A stretch of DNA of 59,146 nucleotides from Ruminococcus sp. (GTDB lineage Bacteria > Bacillota > Clostridia > Oscillospirales > Ruminococcaceae). Every line of letters starts with the position of its first letter. Within the stretch, counting starts at the first letter, position 1. The stretch is taken from contig NZ_JAHZAX010000005.1 of NCBI RefSeq assembly GCF_019423705.1, positions 155,420 to 214,565 of the forward strand, read 5' to 3'. Below, in pieces: positions 50,711-58,632 of this stretch. A model generated the notes under the pieces. That model ran no database searches, had not been told where the DNA came from, and worked only from the letters and a program-made list of their open reading frames with translations. The position numbers and the translations under genes were made by a program.

Positions 50711-51140
50711 TGGTGGTTTCCTTTGGTTTGAACTTTTCAGAATTGCCGATAAGGTCGGCGAAGGTGTATTCTTCAAGCTTGTCCCTTACAGTCTGAGATA
50801 TCTCGTTGAAAGCACGCTGATAACAGCACGCCCCCGAAAGCCCCCTATTGCAAATGCCGTCAGGGGAGAGACACCTTGAAAAATAGTATGTACCTTCGAT
50901 ACACTCGATGACCATTCTGAGGGTTATCTCAGAGGGTTCTTTTGCGATTATATATCCGCCCTGAGTGCCCTTGAAGGATTTTACAAGACCGGAAGCCACC
51001 AGCTTTCTGAGAATTTTCAGCGCAAATCTAAGCGTAACTGTTGCATCGTTGGAAATGGTCTTTGCGTCCATTTTATTGCGTGTGCGGCACAGCACGGAAA
51101 CTATCCTTACTGCATAATCCGCTTCTAAGGTAATAAACAT
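50682..51140 (-). CDS. Rrf2-family iron-sulfur-type transcriptional regulator
   Basis: 152 aa; GAGGGAGTAAGTTAAA lies upstream of the ATG. Winged helix (about 1-80) with A-D-Y-A-V-R and G-T-Q-G-G-Y, and a Cys cluster in the C-L-S-P-D-G-I-C ... C-C region (about residues 90-106), as in IscR/NsrR/RsrR relatives that bind an iron-sulfur cluster. Its targets are not visible. It lies 20 nt after rpoD. Confidence 0.88.
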   Translation of the reverse strand: MFITLEADYAVRIVSVLCRTRNKMDAKTISNDATVTLRFALKILRKLVASGLVKSFKGTQGGYIIAKEPSEITLRMVIECIEGTYYFSRCLSPDGICNRGLSGACCYQRAFNEISQTVRDKLEEYTFADLIGNSEKFKPKETTNETQQEVQA

Positions 51141-51160
51141 TTTAACTTACTCCCTCACGA

Positions 51161-52261
51161 TCAATCGAGGTAATCTCTTACCTTGTTGCTTCTGTTAGGG
51201 TGACGGAGCTTTCTAAGCGCCTTTGCTTCGATCTGTCTTATTCTCTCACGAGTGACATTGAACTGCTGACCAACTTCTTCAAGTGTTCTTGAACGTCCGT
51301 CCTCAAGACCGAAACGCAGTCTAAGCACCTTTTCTTCTCTCTCTGTAAGAGTTGAAAGCACCTGATTGATCTGCTCTTTAAGAAGCACAAGTGAAGCTGC
51401 CTCAGCCGGAGCGGGAGCGTCATCGTCAGGGATAAAGTCGCCAAGGTGAGAATCTTCCTCTTCGCCGATAGGTGTTTCAAGAGAAACAGGGTCTTGTGCG
51501 ATTCGCATAATCTCTCTTACTCTCTCAACGCTCATATCAAGCTCCTTAGCAATCTCCTCAGGTGAAGGATCGTGACCGTTTTTGTGTAGAAGCTGTGAGG
51601 AAACTTTCTTTACCTTTGTGATAGTCTCCACCATATGAACTGGTATTCTGATAGTTCTTGCTTGGTCTGCGATAGCTCTTGTGATAGCCTGTCTTATCCA
51701 CCAAGTAGCGTATGTGGAGAACTTGAAGCCCTTTGTATAGTCGAACTTTTCAACGGCCTTGATAAGACCCATATTGCCTTCCTGTATAAGATCGAGGAAG
51801 CTCATACCTCTGCCAACATATCTCTTTGCGATAGATACAACAAGTCTGAGGTTAGCTTCTGCAAGTCTCTTTCTTGCTTTCTTTGCGTCCTTTTCATTGC
51901 CGCTTGACATCTTCTCAGCAAGCTGTATCTCTTCCTCAGAAGTCAGAAGAGGCACTCTTCCGATCTCCTTGAGATATATCTTAACAGGGTCGTCGATAGC
52001 GATACCGTCAGTTGAAAGGGAAATGTCAACGCCGTCCTGATCAAGCTCTTCCTCAGGGTTTACAAGGTCAAGGGTGTCGTCTGGGATAATATCGTCAATG
52101 ATCTCAATGTTGTTTGCGGCGCAAGCGTCATAGAAGCTGTCCATCTGCTCAACGTCATAGTCAAGCTTTTCAAGAGCGTCGGTGATCTCCTTTGTTGTCA
52201 GCTTGCCGGTCTCTTTTCCGTGAGCCATAAGGTTGTCCATAATAGATTTCTTGTCTGTCAT
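51161..52261 (-). CDS. rpoD: primary sigma factor SigA/RpoD
   Basis: 366 aa from the ATG at 52261 (GGAG upstream). A short region 1.1 (about 1-80) precedes region 1.2 (D-P-V-K-I-Y-L-K-E-I-G), region 2 (F-D-Y-T-K-G-F-K-F-S-T-Y-A-T-W-W-I-R-Q-A), region 3 and region 4.2 (T-L-E-E-V-G-Q-Q-F-N-V-T-R-E-R-I-R-Q). It recognises the TTGACA/TATAAT promoters seen throughout the window. It is the third gene of the dgt-dnaG-rpoD unit. Confidence 0.98.
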   Translation of the reverse strand: MTDKKSIMDNLMAHGKETGKLTTKEITDALEKLDYDVEQMDSFYDACAANNIEIIDDIIPDDTLDLVNPEEELDQDGVDISLSTDGIAIDDPVKIYLKEIGRVPLLTSEEEIQLAEKMSSGNEKDAKKARKRLAEANLRLVVSIAKRYVGRGMSFLDLIQEGNMGLIKAVEKFDYTKGFKFSTYATWWIRQAITRAIADQARTIRIPVHMVETITKVKKVSSQLLHKNGHDPSPEEIAKELDMSVERVREIMRIAQDPVSLETPIGEEEDSHLGDFIPDDDAPAPAEAASLVLLKEQINQVLSTLTEREEKVLRLRFGLEDGRSRTLEEVGQQFNVTRERIRQIEAKALRKLRHPNRSNKVRDYLD

Positions 52262-52297
52262 TTCAAGCACTCCATTCTTAATTTTTACATCTTTATG

Positions 52298-54067
52298 TTA
52301 TTTCTTATTTTGTCTTAATTCCTGCATTTTTCTGATAAAATCGTCATCAGAAATGCCGTCATCGTCGGCATTTTTAGGCCTATAATCCAAAAGAGTTCTG
52401 ACATAGTCGTCGACCACCGACGTATCAACGCCAAGCTCGTCATATTTATCAATTATCTCGGTTATTTTGCCCACTTCCTCGGGCGAAAATTCGCCGTTAA
52501 AGGAGGATATAGAGCAATCTTCAAGATTTTTGATCTTTTCGGCAAGGCTTGAATACACTCGTCTGTTAAAAGCCGTAACGAACTTTTCGGGAGGCAGCTT
52601 GCTCAGAAGCTCATTGCAGGCGTCGTGATTATTATACAAATAGTATATGATACCGCTTTCCGCCGCCGCTTCCTTTTTGTGATCGAAGGCTTCGGGGTTG
52701 ATATCGTCACGCTTGTCTGCAAAGGTGATCGTCCGTGTCCATTCTCTTTTGCTGTACTGATAACGTTCTTTTCGTATCAATGCGTTGACCTCTGCGGTTA
52801 TAGCTTCACGGCTGACGTTCTGTTCAGTTGCGACTTTGTTGATGTAGATATCACGTTCAACAGGCGAGCCGATCTCCGCCAAAACTTTGTAGGTCTTTTT
52901 CAAATAATCTATCTTACCAAGCTCAGAGTCGGTGTCAATGCCGTCTTTGCACTTGCTAAGTTCAAAATTTATCGCTCCGTCAGAATTGTTTAGCAGATGA
53001 CGGAAATGGTCTGCTCCGAATTTATTTATGTATTCGTCGGGGTCTTTTGCACCGTTCATTTTAATGACCGTGGTTTTAAGACCTGTGTCGCCGAGAATTT
53101 TTATCGCTCTTGAAGTCGCTTTCTGACCTGCGCCGTCGGCATCATAGCAGATAACGACTGTGTCGGCATAATTCGAGATTATCTTTGCCTGTTCGGGGGT
53201 CAGCGCCGTTCCGCAGGAAGCAACTGCGTTCTCAAAACCAGCTTGGTTAAGGGATATAACGTCAAGATTTCCCTCGCAGAGCAGAACAGTTTTGTCCTTG
53301 ACAGCGGCATTTTTTGCAAAATTCATCGAGAAGAGAAACCTGTTTTTTGAATAAACAAGGGTATCTTTCGAGTTAAGATATTTTCTCTTATCGTCCGCCG
53401 AAAGTGCTCGTCCGCCAAAGCCAACGATATGGCCTGCTAGGTCGATAAACGGGAACATCGCACGGTTTACAAAGAAGTCAAAAGTGTTTTTTGTGTTTCT
53501 CTGTGAACGTGAGATAAGCGACCCTGCTTCAAGCTCCTGCTCAGTAAAGCCCTCACTAAGCATATACATTTTAAGCGCCGACCAACTGTTTGGCGCAAAG
53601 CCCATACCGTACTTTTTTATAGTATCAATGCTGAGCTTTCGCTTGTTGAGCAGATAGTCAAGGCACTCTTTGCCCTGCGGCGTTTTAAGCTGATGATAGA
53701 AAAACCTTGCGGCGACTTTATTCATTTCGTAAAAACGCTTTCGGGTATCTGAACGCTGGCTATTGTAGCCGTTATCTTCGGGGAGCGGTACTCCGCCACG
53801 CTCTGCAAGGAGCTTTACGGCTTCCCAATAGTCCAAATTATTGTACTTCATTGTGAAGGTTATAACATCTCCGCCGGCGCCGCAGCCGAAACAATGAAAA
53901 TATTCCTTGTCTGGGTGAACGTGGCAGGAGGGCGTTTTCTCATTATGGAAAGGGCAGAGACAAATATAATCTCGACCTGTTCTTTTAAGGGAAACATAGC
54001 TGCCCATTACTTCGGCGATAGGGTTTGCAGCTTTTAATCTTTCGATAAATTCAACAGGCAATGCCAA
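52298..54067 (-). CDS. dnaG: DNA primase
   Basis: 589 aa from a TTG start (GAGGGAAA upstream). CHC2 zinc domain C-P-F-H-N-E-K-T-P-S-C-H ... H-C-F-G-C-G (about 38-64), Toprim motifs L-L-C-E-G-N-L-D-V-I near 263 and C-Y-D-A-D-G-A-G near 312, and a C-terminal helicase-binding region (about 440-589). It makes RNA primers at the replication fork. Confidence 0.97.
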   Translation of the reverse strand: MALPVEFIERLKAANPIAEVMGSYVSLKRTGRDYICLCPFHNEKTPSCHVHPDKEYFHCFGCGAGGDVITFTMKYNNLDYWEAVKLLAERGGVPLPEDNGYNSQRSDTRKRFYEMNKVAARFFYHQLKTPQGKECLDYLLNKRKLSIDTIKKYGMGFAPNSWSALKMYMLSEGFTEQELEAGSLISRSQRNTKNTFDFFVNRAMFPFIDLAGHIVGFGGRALSADDKRKYLNSKDTLVYSKNRFLFSMNFAKNAAVKDKTVLLCEGNLDVISLNQAGFENAVASCGTALTPEQAKIISNYADTVVICYDADGAGQKATSRAIKILGDTGLKTTVIKMNGAKDPDEYINKFGADHFRHLLNNSDGAINFELSKCKDGIDTDSELGKIDYLKKTYKVLAEIGSPVERDIYINKVATEQNVSREAITAEVNALIRKERYQYSKREWTRTITFADKRDDINPEAFDHKKEAAAESGIIYYLYNNHDACNELLSKLPPEKFVTAFNRRVYSSLAEKIKNLEDCSISSFNGEFSPEEVGKITEIIDKYDELGVDTSVVDDYVRTLLDYRPKNADDDGISDDDFIRKMQELRQNKK

Positions 54068-54095
54068 TTTATTTCCCTCACTTTCTCAAAAAAAT

Positions 54096-55091
54096 CTAGT
54101 ATTTTGTCCACCCGAGAGGAATGAAGAGATTTTTGAAAGTTTCGATTGCGAAACCGTCGGTCATTCCAGAAATATAGTCGCATATGGCACGGTCGATGCC
54201 GCATTGATACGCAAGGTTCATATACATCGCAGGAAGCTTTTCGATATGGTGGACATAATAATCGTAAAGCTTTGCGATCATATCCTGCGCTTTCACCTCT
54301 TCGGATTTGCACTTAGGATTGGTGTAAACAAATTCAAACATAAATCTGTGCAGGGCTTTGTAAGCGGCGTCAACTTCCTCGTCCATATGCAGCTCTTCTG
54401 CACCGCCTTTTACAAGGGAAGTTACCAGCGTGGTGATACGCTGGGATTTTGACGAGCCGAGAACTTTTCTGATATTCTTCGGGATATCGTCCTCAGTCAT
54501 AATGCCTGCACGGACAGAGTCGTCGATATCGTGATTTATGTAGGCGATAACGTCCGCAAAGCGCACAACATAGCCCTCTTTCGTGTCGGCGATCTGATTT
54601 GTATGTTTCAAAATTCCGTCACGAACTTCGGCGGTAAGGTTAAGGCCTTTGCCGTCTTTTTCGAGACTTTCCACAACTCTGAGGCTTTGCTCATAATGAT
54701 GAAAGCCGTCGGGATTGAGCTCATTGAGAGCACGTTCGCCAGCGTGACCGAATGGCGTGTGACCAAGATCGTGGCCCAAAGCGATAGCTTCGGTAAGGTC
54801 TTCATTGAGCCGCAGCGCTCTTGTAACAGTCCGTGCGATCTGACTGACTTCAAGGGTATGGGTCAGTCGTGTTCTGTAATGATCGCCGGCAGGGGAGAGA
54901 TAGACCTGAGTTTTATGCTTGAGACGTCGAAATGAATTGCAATGAAGTATCCTGTCACGATCACGCTGAAAATCAGTCCTCAGCGGACAGGGTTCTTCCT
55001 CTTTAACTCTGCCTTTTGTCTGCGTGGACAGAAAGGCATATTTGCAAAGATACTCTTTTTCAAAAAGCTCTGTTTGTTCTCTGGGCAGCAT
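54096..55091 (-). CDS. dgt: dGTP triphosphohydrolase-like HD protein
   Basis: 331 aa from the ATG at 55091 (GAGGGAGG upstream). HD residues: H in T-H-T-L-E-V near 83, the H-D pair in G-H-D-L-G-H-T-P-F-G-H near 109, and D in R-F-A-D-V-I-A-Y near 190. This is the short dNTPase class found before dnaG in Firmicutes; it splits dNTPs to nucleoside and triphosphate. Only the family activity can be inferred. Confidence 0.93.
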   Translation of the reverse strand: MLPREQTELFEKEYLCKYAFLSTQTKGRVKEEEPCPLRTDFQRDRDRILHCNSFRRLKHKTQVYLSPAGDHYRTRLTHTLEVSQIARTVTRALRLNEDLTEAIALGHDLGHTPFGHAGERALNELNPDGFHHYEQSLRVVESLEKDGKGLNLTAEVRDGILKHTNQIADTKEGYVVRFADVIAYINHDIDDSVRAGIMTEDDIPKNIRKVLGSSKSQRITTLVTSLVKGGAEELHMDEEVDAAYKALHRFMFEFVYTNPKCKSEEVKAQDMIAKLYDYYVHHIEKLPAMYMNLAYQCGIDRAICDYISGMTDGFAIETFKNLFIPLGWTKY

Positions 55092-55171
55092 AATGATCCT
55101 CCCTCTAAATGTAAAAATACCTCCTGTTATAAGCGCATAACACACCCTATTTAATATATACTATATTAGTT

Positions 55172-55201
55172 CAAAAAAGCCTTTATTTTTACATAAAGGC
55201 T
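55172..55201 (-). terminator. terminator after the YigZ gene
   Basis: Minus strand: AGCCTTTA / TAAAGGCT stem, 8-nt loop, then six T. Confidence 0.85.
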
Positions 55202-55228
55202 AAGAAATTTTGTTTTATTGCACAATTA

Positions 55229-55849
55229 TCAAGCGAAATCAGCAAGCAAATCTGTTTCTTCTGCTATCTCGAGCTTGCCGCAGGATATATCCGTAAGCTG
55301 CTTTTTAAGCTTATCGGCAAGTTCTGATCTGACAAGAAAAGCAAGGTCCACGGTGTCGGCAAAGTCCTCTTTTTCCATAATAACGCCATAATCGGGCAGG
55401 GCATAGCTGACCTTGCCGTAAAGAGTATAATCGCAGGAAAAAGATATTCGTGAGCACTCACACATTTCCATTTTTCGTGCGGCGTTTATTGCAATCGTGC
55501 AACCTTGAGCGTAAGCTCTTGTAAGGCCGCTTGCGCCAAGCAATATGCCGCCGAAATACCTCGTCACAACAACGCAGACGTCCGTCAGCCCCGACTTGTT
55601 TATGACATCAAGGACAGGGACTCCGCCTGTGCCTTGGGGTTCGCCGTCATCGCTATATCTTGAAACATTGCCGTCACGGACAACATAGGCGTAAACATTG
55701 TGCCGAGCCTTGCGGTTTTCAGATTTGATACGATTTATAAATTCAACAGCCTCGTCGGCGGTTTTTACAGGGGCAATGTGTCCGATAAACTCAGACTTCT
55801 TTTCGATAAAGCTATCCTGTGCCTCTTCATATATGGTCGTATATCCCAT
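55229..55849 (-). CDS. yigZ: YigZ/IMPACT-family protein
   Basis: 206 aa from the ATG at 55849, 8 nt after GGAGG. The N-terminal UPF0029 domain (about 1-125) has R-K-A-R-H-N-V-Y-A-Y, D-D-G-E-P-Q-G-T-G-G and the C-V-V-V-T-R-Y-F-G-G-I-L-L-G-A-S-G-L motif; the C-terminal DUF1949 domain (about 135-206) follows. The family is related to the eukaryotic translation regulator IMPACT. Its biochemical function in bacteria is not settled. Confidence 0.93.
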   Translation of the reverse strand: MGYTTIYEEAQDSFIEKKSEFIGHIAPVKTADEAVEFINRIKSENRKARHNVYAYVVRDGNVSRYSDDGEPQGTGGVPVLDVINKSGLTDVCVVVTRYFGGILLGASGLTRAYAQGCTIAINAARKMEMCECSRISFSCDYTLYGKVSYALPDYGVIMEKEDFADTVDLAFLVRSELADKLKKQLTDISCGKLEIAEETDLLADFA

Positions 55850-55881
55850 TTTGTACACCTCCGAAAGCTGCTGTTATGGCA

Positions 55882-55914
55882 AAGAAAAAAGGAACGGAAA
55901 TTATCCGTTCCTTC
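55882..55914 (-). terminator. terminator after rpmE
   Basis: Minus strand: AAGGAACGGA / TCCGTTCCTT stem with 5-nt loop and a T run. Confidence 0.88.
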
Positions 55915-55920
55915 TGAAAA

Positions 55921-56121
55921 TTAGTCAAGATTAAATCTCTTCTTGAATCTGTCAACACGTCCGCCTGTATCTACGAGCTTCTGCTTACCTGTGTAGAATG
56001 GGTGGCACTTTGAACAAATTTCAACCTTGATATCCTTCTTTGTAGAACGAGTGTGGATAACATTACCGCAAGCGCAAGTAATTGTAGTCTCCTCGTACTT
56101 TGGGTGAATACCTTCTCTCAC
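55921..56121 (-). CDS. rpmE: ribosomal protein L31 (bL31), zinc-binding form
   Basis: 66 aa from a GTG start (AAGGAGGA upstream). M-R-E-G-I-H-P-K-Y start, then C-A-C-G-N and C-S-K-C-H-P-F-Y-T-G-K, the CxxC (zinc) form of L31. It forms the B1 bridge side of the 50S subunit. A 112-nt leader with an inverted repeat precedes it. Confidence 0.97.
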   Translation of the reverse strand: MREGIHPKYEETTITCACGNVIHTRSTKKDIKVEICSKCHPFYTGKQKLVDTGGRVDRFKKRFNLD

Positions 56122-56152
56122 TTTGACATCCTCCTTCCAAACTAAAATTATG

Positions 56153-56199
56153 ACTCATAGAAGCCCATCATTTCAGTTTAGACAGTAGTTCTATGCAGT
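56153..56199 (-). promoter_or_regulatory. candidate rpmE leader structure
   Basis: On the minus strand ACTGCATAGAA pairs with TTCTATGAGT (10 bp with one bulge) around a 26-nt loop, about 30 nt upstream of the rpmE start. Autoregulatory L31 leaders are known in Firmicutes; I have not matched a specific family. Confidence 0.45.
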
Positions 56200-56232
56200 A
56201 ATTTTTGTTTTGCTATACAAACCAGCTTTATT

Positions 56233-56261
56233 ATTATACCATTGTATAATACGCTTGTCAA
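56233..56261 (-). promoter_or_regulatory. promoter of rpmE
   Basis: Minus strand: TTGACA (56256-56261), 17-nt spacer, TATAAT (56233-56238). Confidence 0.9.
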
Positions 56262-56305
56262 GCACTTAATATTTTTTTTACAATTAAGCCTTGCAATAAC
56301 AAAAA

Positions 56306-57367
56306 TTACTTTGCGGCAATGCTGACTGTTACGCTGCCAACATTCTGCTTTTCAGAGCTTTCGCTCAATTTACCTGAGATTTTTAGTTTAGCACTTGCAG
56401 TCGGTGCGCTATCAGTTGCGAGACCTTCTGCCGATTTAAGTGACAAGCTTGTTATTACGGTATTATTGTTGTAAAATGTGCCTGCTATGTCCGAATATCC
56501 AGTGTTTGCGGTAAAACCAAGCGAAGCTGTTATTGCTGCATTTGAATGGTTTGTTATTGTAATGGTATCTGCGCCATTTGCACAACTCCAACCACCTTCG
56601 ACCGCACCTTCATACTTTTGTATTGTTGGATTCCACGTGCCTTTTGAACCTTCCTTATAAGTGTATTCAAGTGAGCCCCAAGAGATATCAACAGAGTAAA
56701 CGGTTGCGGCGTCGTCTGCGGAAACATAGGTTGCGCTTACGGCTTTGCTGTCTGTTTTAACTGCCTTTCCGCTTGTGTCAGTTTCACTGTCGTTGTTGAA
56801 AGTCATAAGCATATATTTAGCGCTTGAGAGTGCTGCGATCGGCATACTGTTTTCACTTTTTACTGCCAATTCAGATGTGTTCTTACGATCTGCGCCATAG
56901 CGTATTACCATATCTTTGCCGGCAAGAATTGAACAGTTTTGAAGTGAGAACAATTGCTTGTCAGTTGGCACTTCGATTTGTAAAGTTCCTGTACCTACGA
57001 ATGTTATGTTAGTATTGTTGGAATATATACCGAAATCAGCTGCAGCGTCGGCAGATATGAAGTTATCACCAGTAAGATTTATTGTTAACTCAGATTCCGT
57101 AGTGCTTGTGATACCAATACCGCAGCGTATAGTTTCTACATCGCTCGCTTCGTTAATATTTGCGCTATTTAGATAAAGTGTTTCATCACTAGCAACATAT
57201 TTGATATTACCATACTCTACAATATCATTTCCTACGTCAACAAAAGGTGTTTGTCCATAGCCATCAACATTAATGATTATATTCTCTGGTGGGTTTCCAG
57301 CCGCTGAAACGCTAATAGCCGAGAACGTGAACACCAAAGCGGCAGCAAGGGCTAAAATTTTCTTCAT
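56306..57367 (-). CDS. secreted beta-rich protein of unknown function
   Basis: 353 aa from the ATG at 57367 (GGAGG 7 nt upstream; the ATG two codons earlier is too close). Signal peptide about 1-24 ending in S-V-S-A-A. Residues 60-165 show short beta repeats (G-I-G-I-T-S, G-I-Y-S-N-N-T-N-I-T-F, G-T-L-Q-I) like parallel beta-helix carbohydrate-binding domains; residues 230-353 look like an Ig-type domain with I-T-I-T-N-H-S-N-A-A-I-T. No sortase motif or membrane anchor. The extracellular role is unknown, possibly polysaccharide binding. Confidence 0.75.
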   Translation of the reverse strand: MKKILALAAALVFTFSAISVSAAGNPPENIIINVDGYGQTPFVDVGNDIVEYGNIKYVASDETLYLNSANINEASDVETIRCGIGITSTTESELTINLTGDNFISADAAADFGIYSNNTNITFVGTGTLQIEVPTDKQLFSLQNCSILAGKDMVIRYGADRKNTSELAVKSENSMPIAALSSAKYMLMTFNNDSETDTSGKAVKTDSKAVSATYVSADDAATVYSVDISWGSLEYTYKEGSKGTWNPTIQKYEGAVEGGWSCANGADTITITNHSNAAITASLGFTANTGYSDIAGTFYNNNTVITSLSLKSAEGLATDSAPTASAKLKISGKLSESSEKQNVGSVTVSIAAK

Positions 57368-57408
57368 AACCATACCTCCAATACGATTTTTAGTATTTAT
57401 ATACAAAA

Positions 57409-57437
57409 ATTGTATCATTGACCGCCCGAATTGTCAA
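57409..57437 (-). promoter_or_regulatory. promoter of the secreted-protein gene
   Basis: Minus strand: TTGACA (57432-57437), 17-nt spacer, TACAAT (57409-57414). Confidence 0.85.
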
Positions 57438-57556
57438 TAGTTTATACGACATTTGCTGACATATGGCGATATATTCTACATTTGTTTTAAATTTTGGTGG
57501 GGTTTATTGTGCAATATTATATGTTTATTTATAATATTTGGTATCTTACGTGAGTT

Positions 57557-57874
57557 TCAGAATGGTGTTTCATCATCTGATGTTTCTTCTGAATTATTTC
57601 TTACATACTCGTCATTGGCTTCAATTTCAGCCATATAGCATTCGATAGCGTTATTGATAAATTCATTCATACTCATATTTTGTTTTGCAACATATTCTTT
57701 AAGTTCTTCACGTTTGCCTTTGGGGACATAAAGGGTAACACGATCATAATTTTTGTCACGGTATTTTGTATTTGTCCTTGATCTGACTGTTTGCTTGCAG
57801 TCATCGCAAACACCGGACCGATTAACAGCACTTTCATAGTAATTGCCACAATTCTTACAGCGGACTGTATACAT
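57557..57874 (-). CDS. zinc-ribbon plus ribbon-helix-helix small protein
   Basis: 105 aa (ATGAGGTGA upstream of the ATG). Residues 5-29 carry two CxxC pairs (C-K-N-C and C-D-D-C), a zinc ribbon; residues 43-85 match an Arc/MetJ-type ribbon-helix-helix (R-V-T-L-Y-V-P-K-G-K-R-E-E-L-K, then S-M-N-E-F-I-N-N-A-I); the tail is acidic. It is probably a DNA-binding regulator, perhaps of mobile-element origin given the neighbouring IS110 and conjugative remnants. Its promoter overlaps the truncated end of the IS110 gene. Confidence 0.8.
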   Translation of the reverse strand: MYTVRCKNCGNYYESAVNRSGVCDDCKQTVRSRTNTKYRDKNYDRVTLYVPKGKREELKEYVAKQNMSMNEFINNAIECYMAEIEANDEYVRNNSEETSDDETPF

Positions 57875-57928
57875 TAAATCACCTCATATTTTTTTATTTC
57901 TACAAGTCGTAAAACAATGACGCTATTG

Positions 57929-57957
57929 ATTATATCACAGTAGGTCAAAACTGTCAA
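57929..57957 (-). promoter_or_regulatory. promoter of the ribbon-helix-helix gene, at the IS110 junction
   Basis: Minus strand: TTGACA (57952-57957), 17-nt spacer, TATAAT (57929-57934). The -35 box overlaps the in-frame stop (57954-57956) of the truncated transposase. Confidence 0.88.
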
Positions 57958-58366
57958 TACTGCCTGTTAAGGATCTTAAGCGTTTTGCGAATATCATTAG
58001 CAGGTATGTACTCACGAAGGTCAAACCATTTATCGATAGCAAACGAAGCTATTTTTAGAGAATCCTTCTTATCGGTCTTGACCTTTCTAACACGATTTGT
58101 GCCATAGTCATCGATCAACAAAGGATTGACTACGGATACAAATATACCCTGGTTGTGGAGTGCATTGGCGATGGGTTCATAATATGCACCTGTGTATTCC
58201 ATAACAACTTTTGTTTCACCTGAAAGTGATTTGATGAGCTTCACAAGCTTATCAAATCACTTTCTGTGTGTGACACATCAAATGGTTCAGCTATGACAAC
58301 TCCAAATGGCTGTATGACAACAACAGTGTTTTTGCCTTTGGAAACGTCGATACCTACTGCGTTCAT
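57954..58366 (-). pseudogene. IS110-family transposase, frameshifted and truncated
   Basis: ATG at 58366 (AGGAGAGA upstream) begins M-N-A-V-G-I-D-V-S-K-G-K, the DEDD RuvC-like start of IS110 transposases; this frame stops at 58241. The next frame resumes as K-L-V-K-L-I-K-S-L-S-G with V-M-E-Y-T-G-A-Y-Y-E-P, V-V-N-P and V-K-T-D-K-K-D, then stops at 57954. Loss of one T in a T run near 58250 explains the shift. Only about 135 of the usual 400 or so residues remain; the C-terminal Transposase_20 domain with the catalytic Ser is missing. It cannot encode an active recombinase. Confidence 0.88.
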
Positions 58367-58389
58367 AAATATCTCTCCTAATGATAGAA

Positions 58390-58560
58390 TTAGTGACGAT
58401 AGCTCCACGCTTTACTCATTACCTATTCTGTCTACTGAGTGATGCGAGCGCACAGAGGTTGGCTCTACCTGCAAAAACGAATGCTGTAATGAAAGCATGG
58501 ATAACTGTCTTTTACATGGGCGTGGTATCCCAAGGAGTTGAACGTTAGTCCGTTCACTGC
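58390..58560 (-). ncRNA. candidate IS110 bridge RNA
   Basis: IS110-group elements carry their bridge RNA in the non-coding end upstream of the transposase. Here the minus strand from 58558 starts AGTGAACGGACTAACGTTC, giving a GAACG/CGTTC 5' hairpin, followed by CCTTGGGATACC and further dyads such as ATGCTTTCATTACAGCAT (58480-58497), all non-coding. Start, 5' hairpin and the CCTTGGG segment resemble the IS621 bridge RNA as I recall it. Target- and donor-binding loops were not resolved. Confidence 0.5.
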
Positions 58561-58632
58561 TTTCATTATAGCTTATGTAACAAGTACGTGTAAACCATAG
58601 CTGGTTCGTTGTGGATTTAACGTCTAAATTTA

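Larger units (their letters stand above)
57954..58632 (-). mobile_element. remnant of an IS110-family insertion sequence
   Basis: Consists of a non-coding left end (about 58367-58632), and the 5' third of the transposase gene. The right end is deleted. The right-hand flank (58633 onward) is a gene of a conjugative element that stops abruptly at the junction, so the IS probably inserted into that gene. Exact ends cannot be fixed because IS110 elements lack long terminal repeats. Confidence 0.75.
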
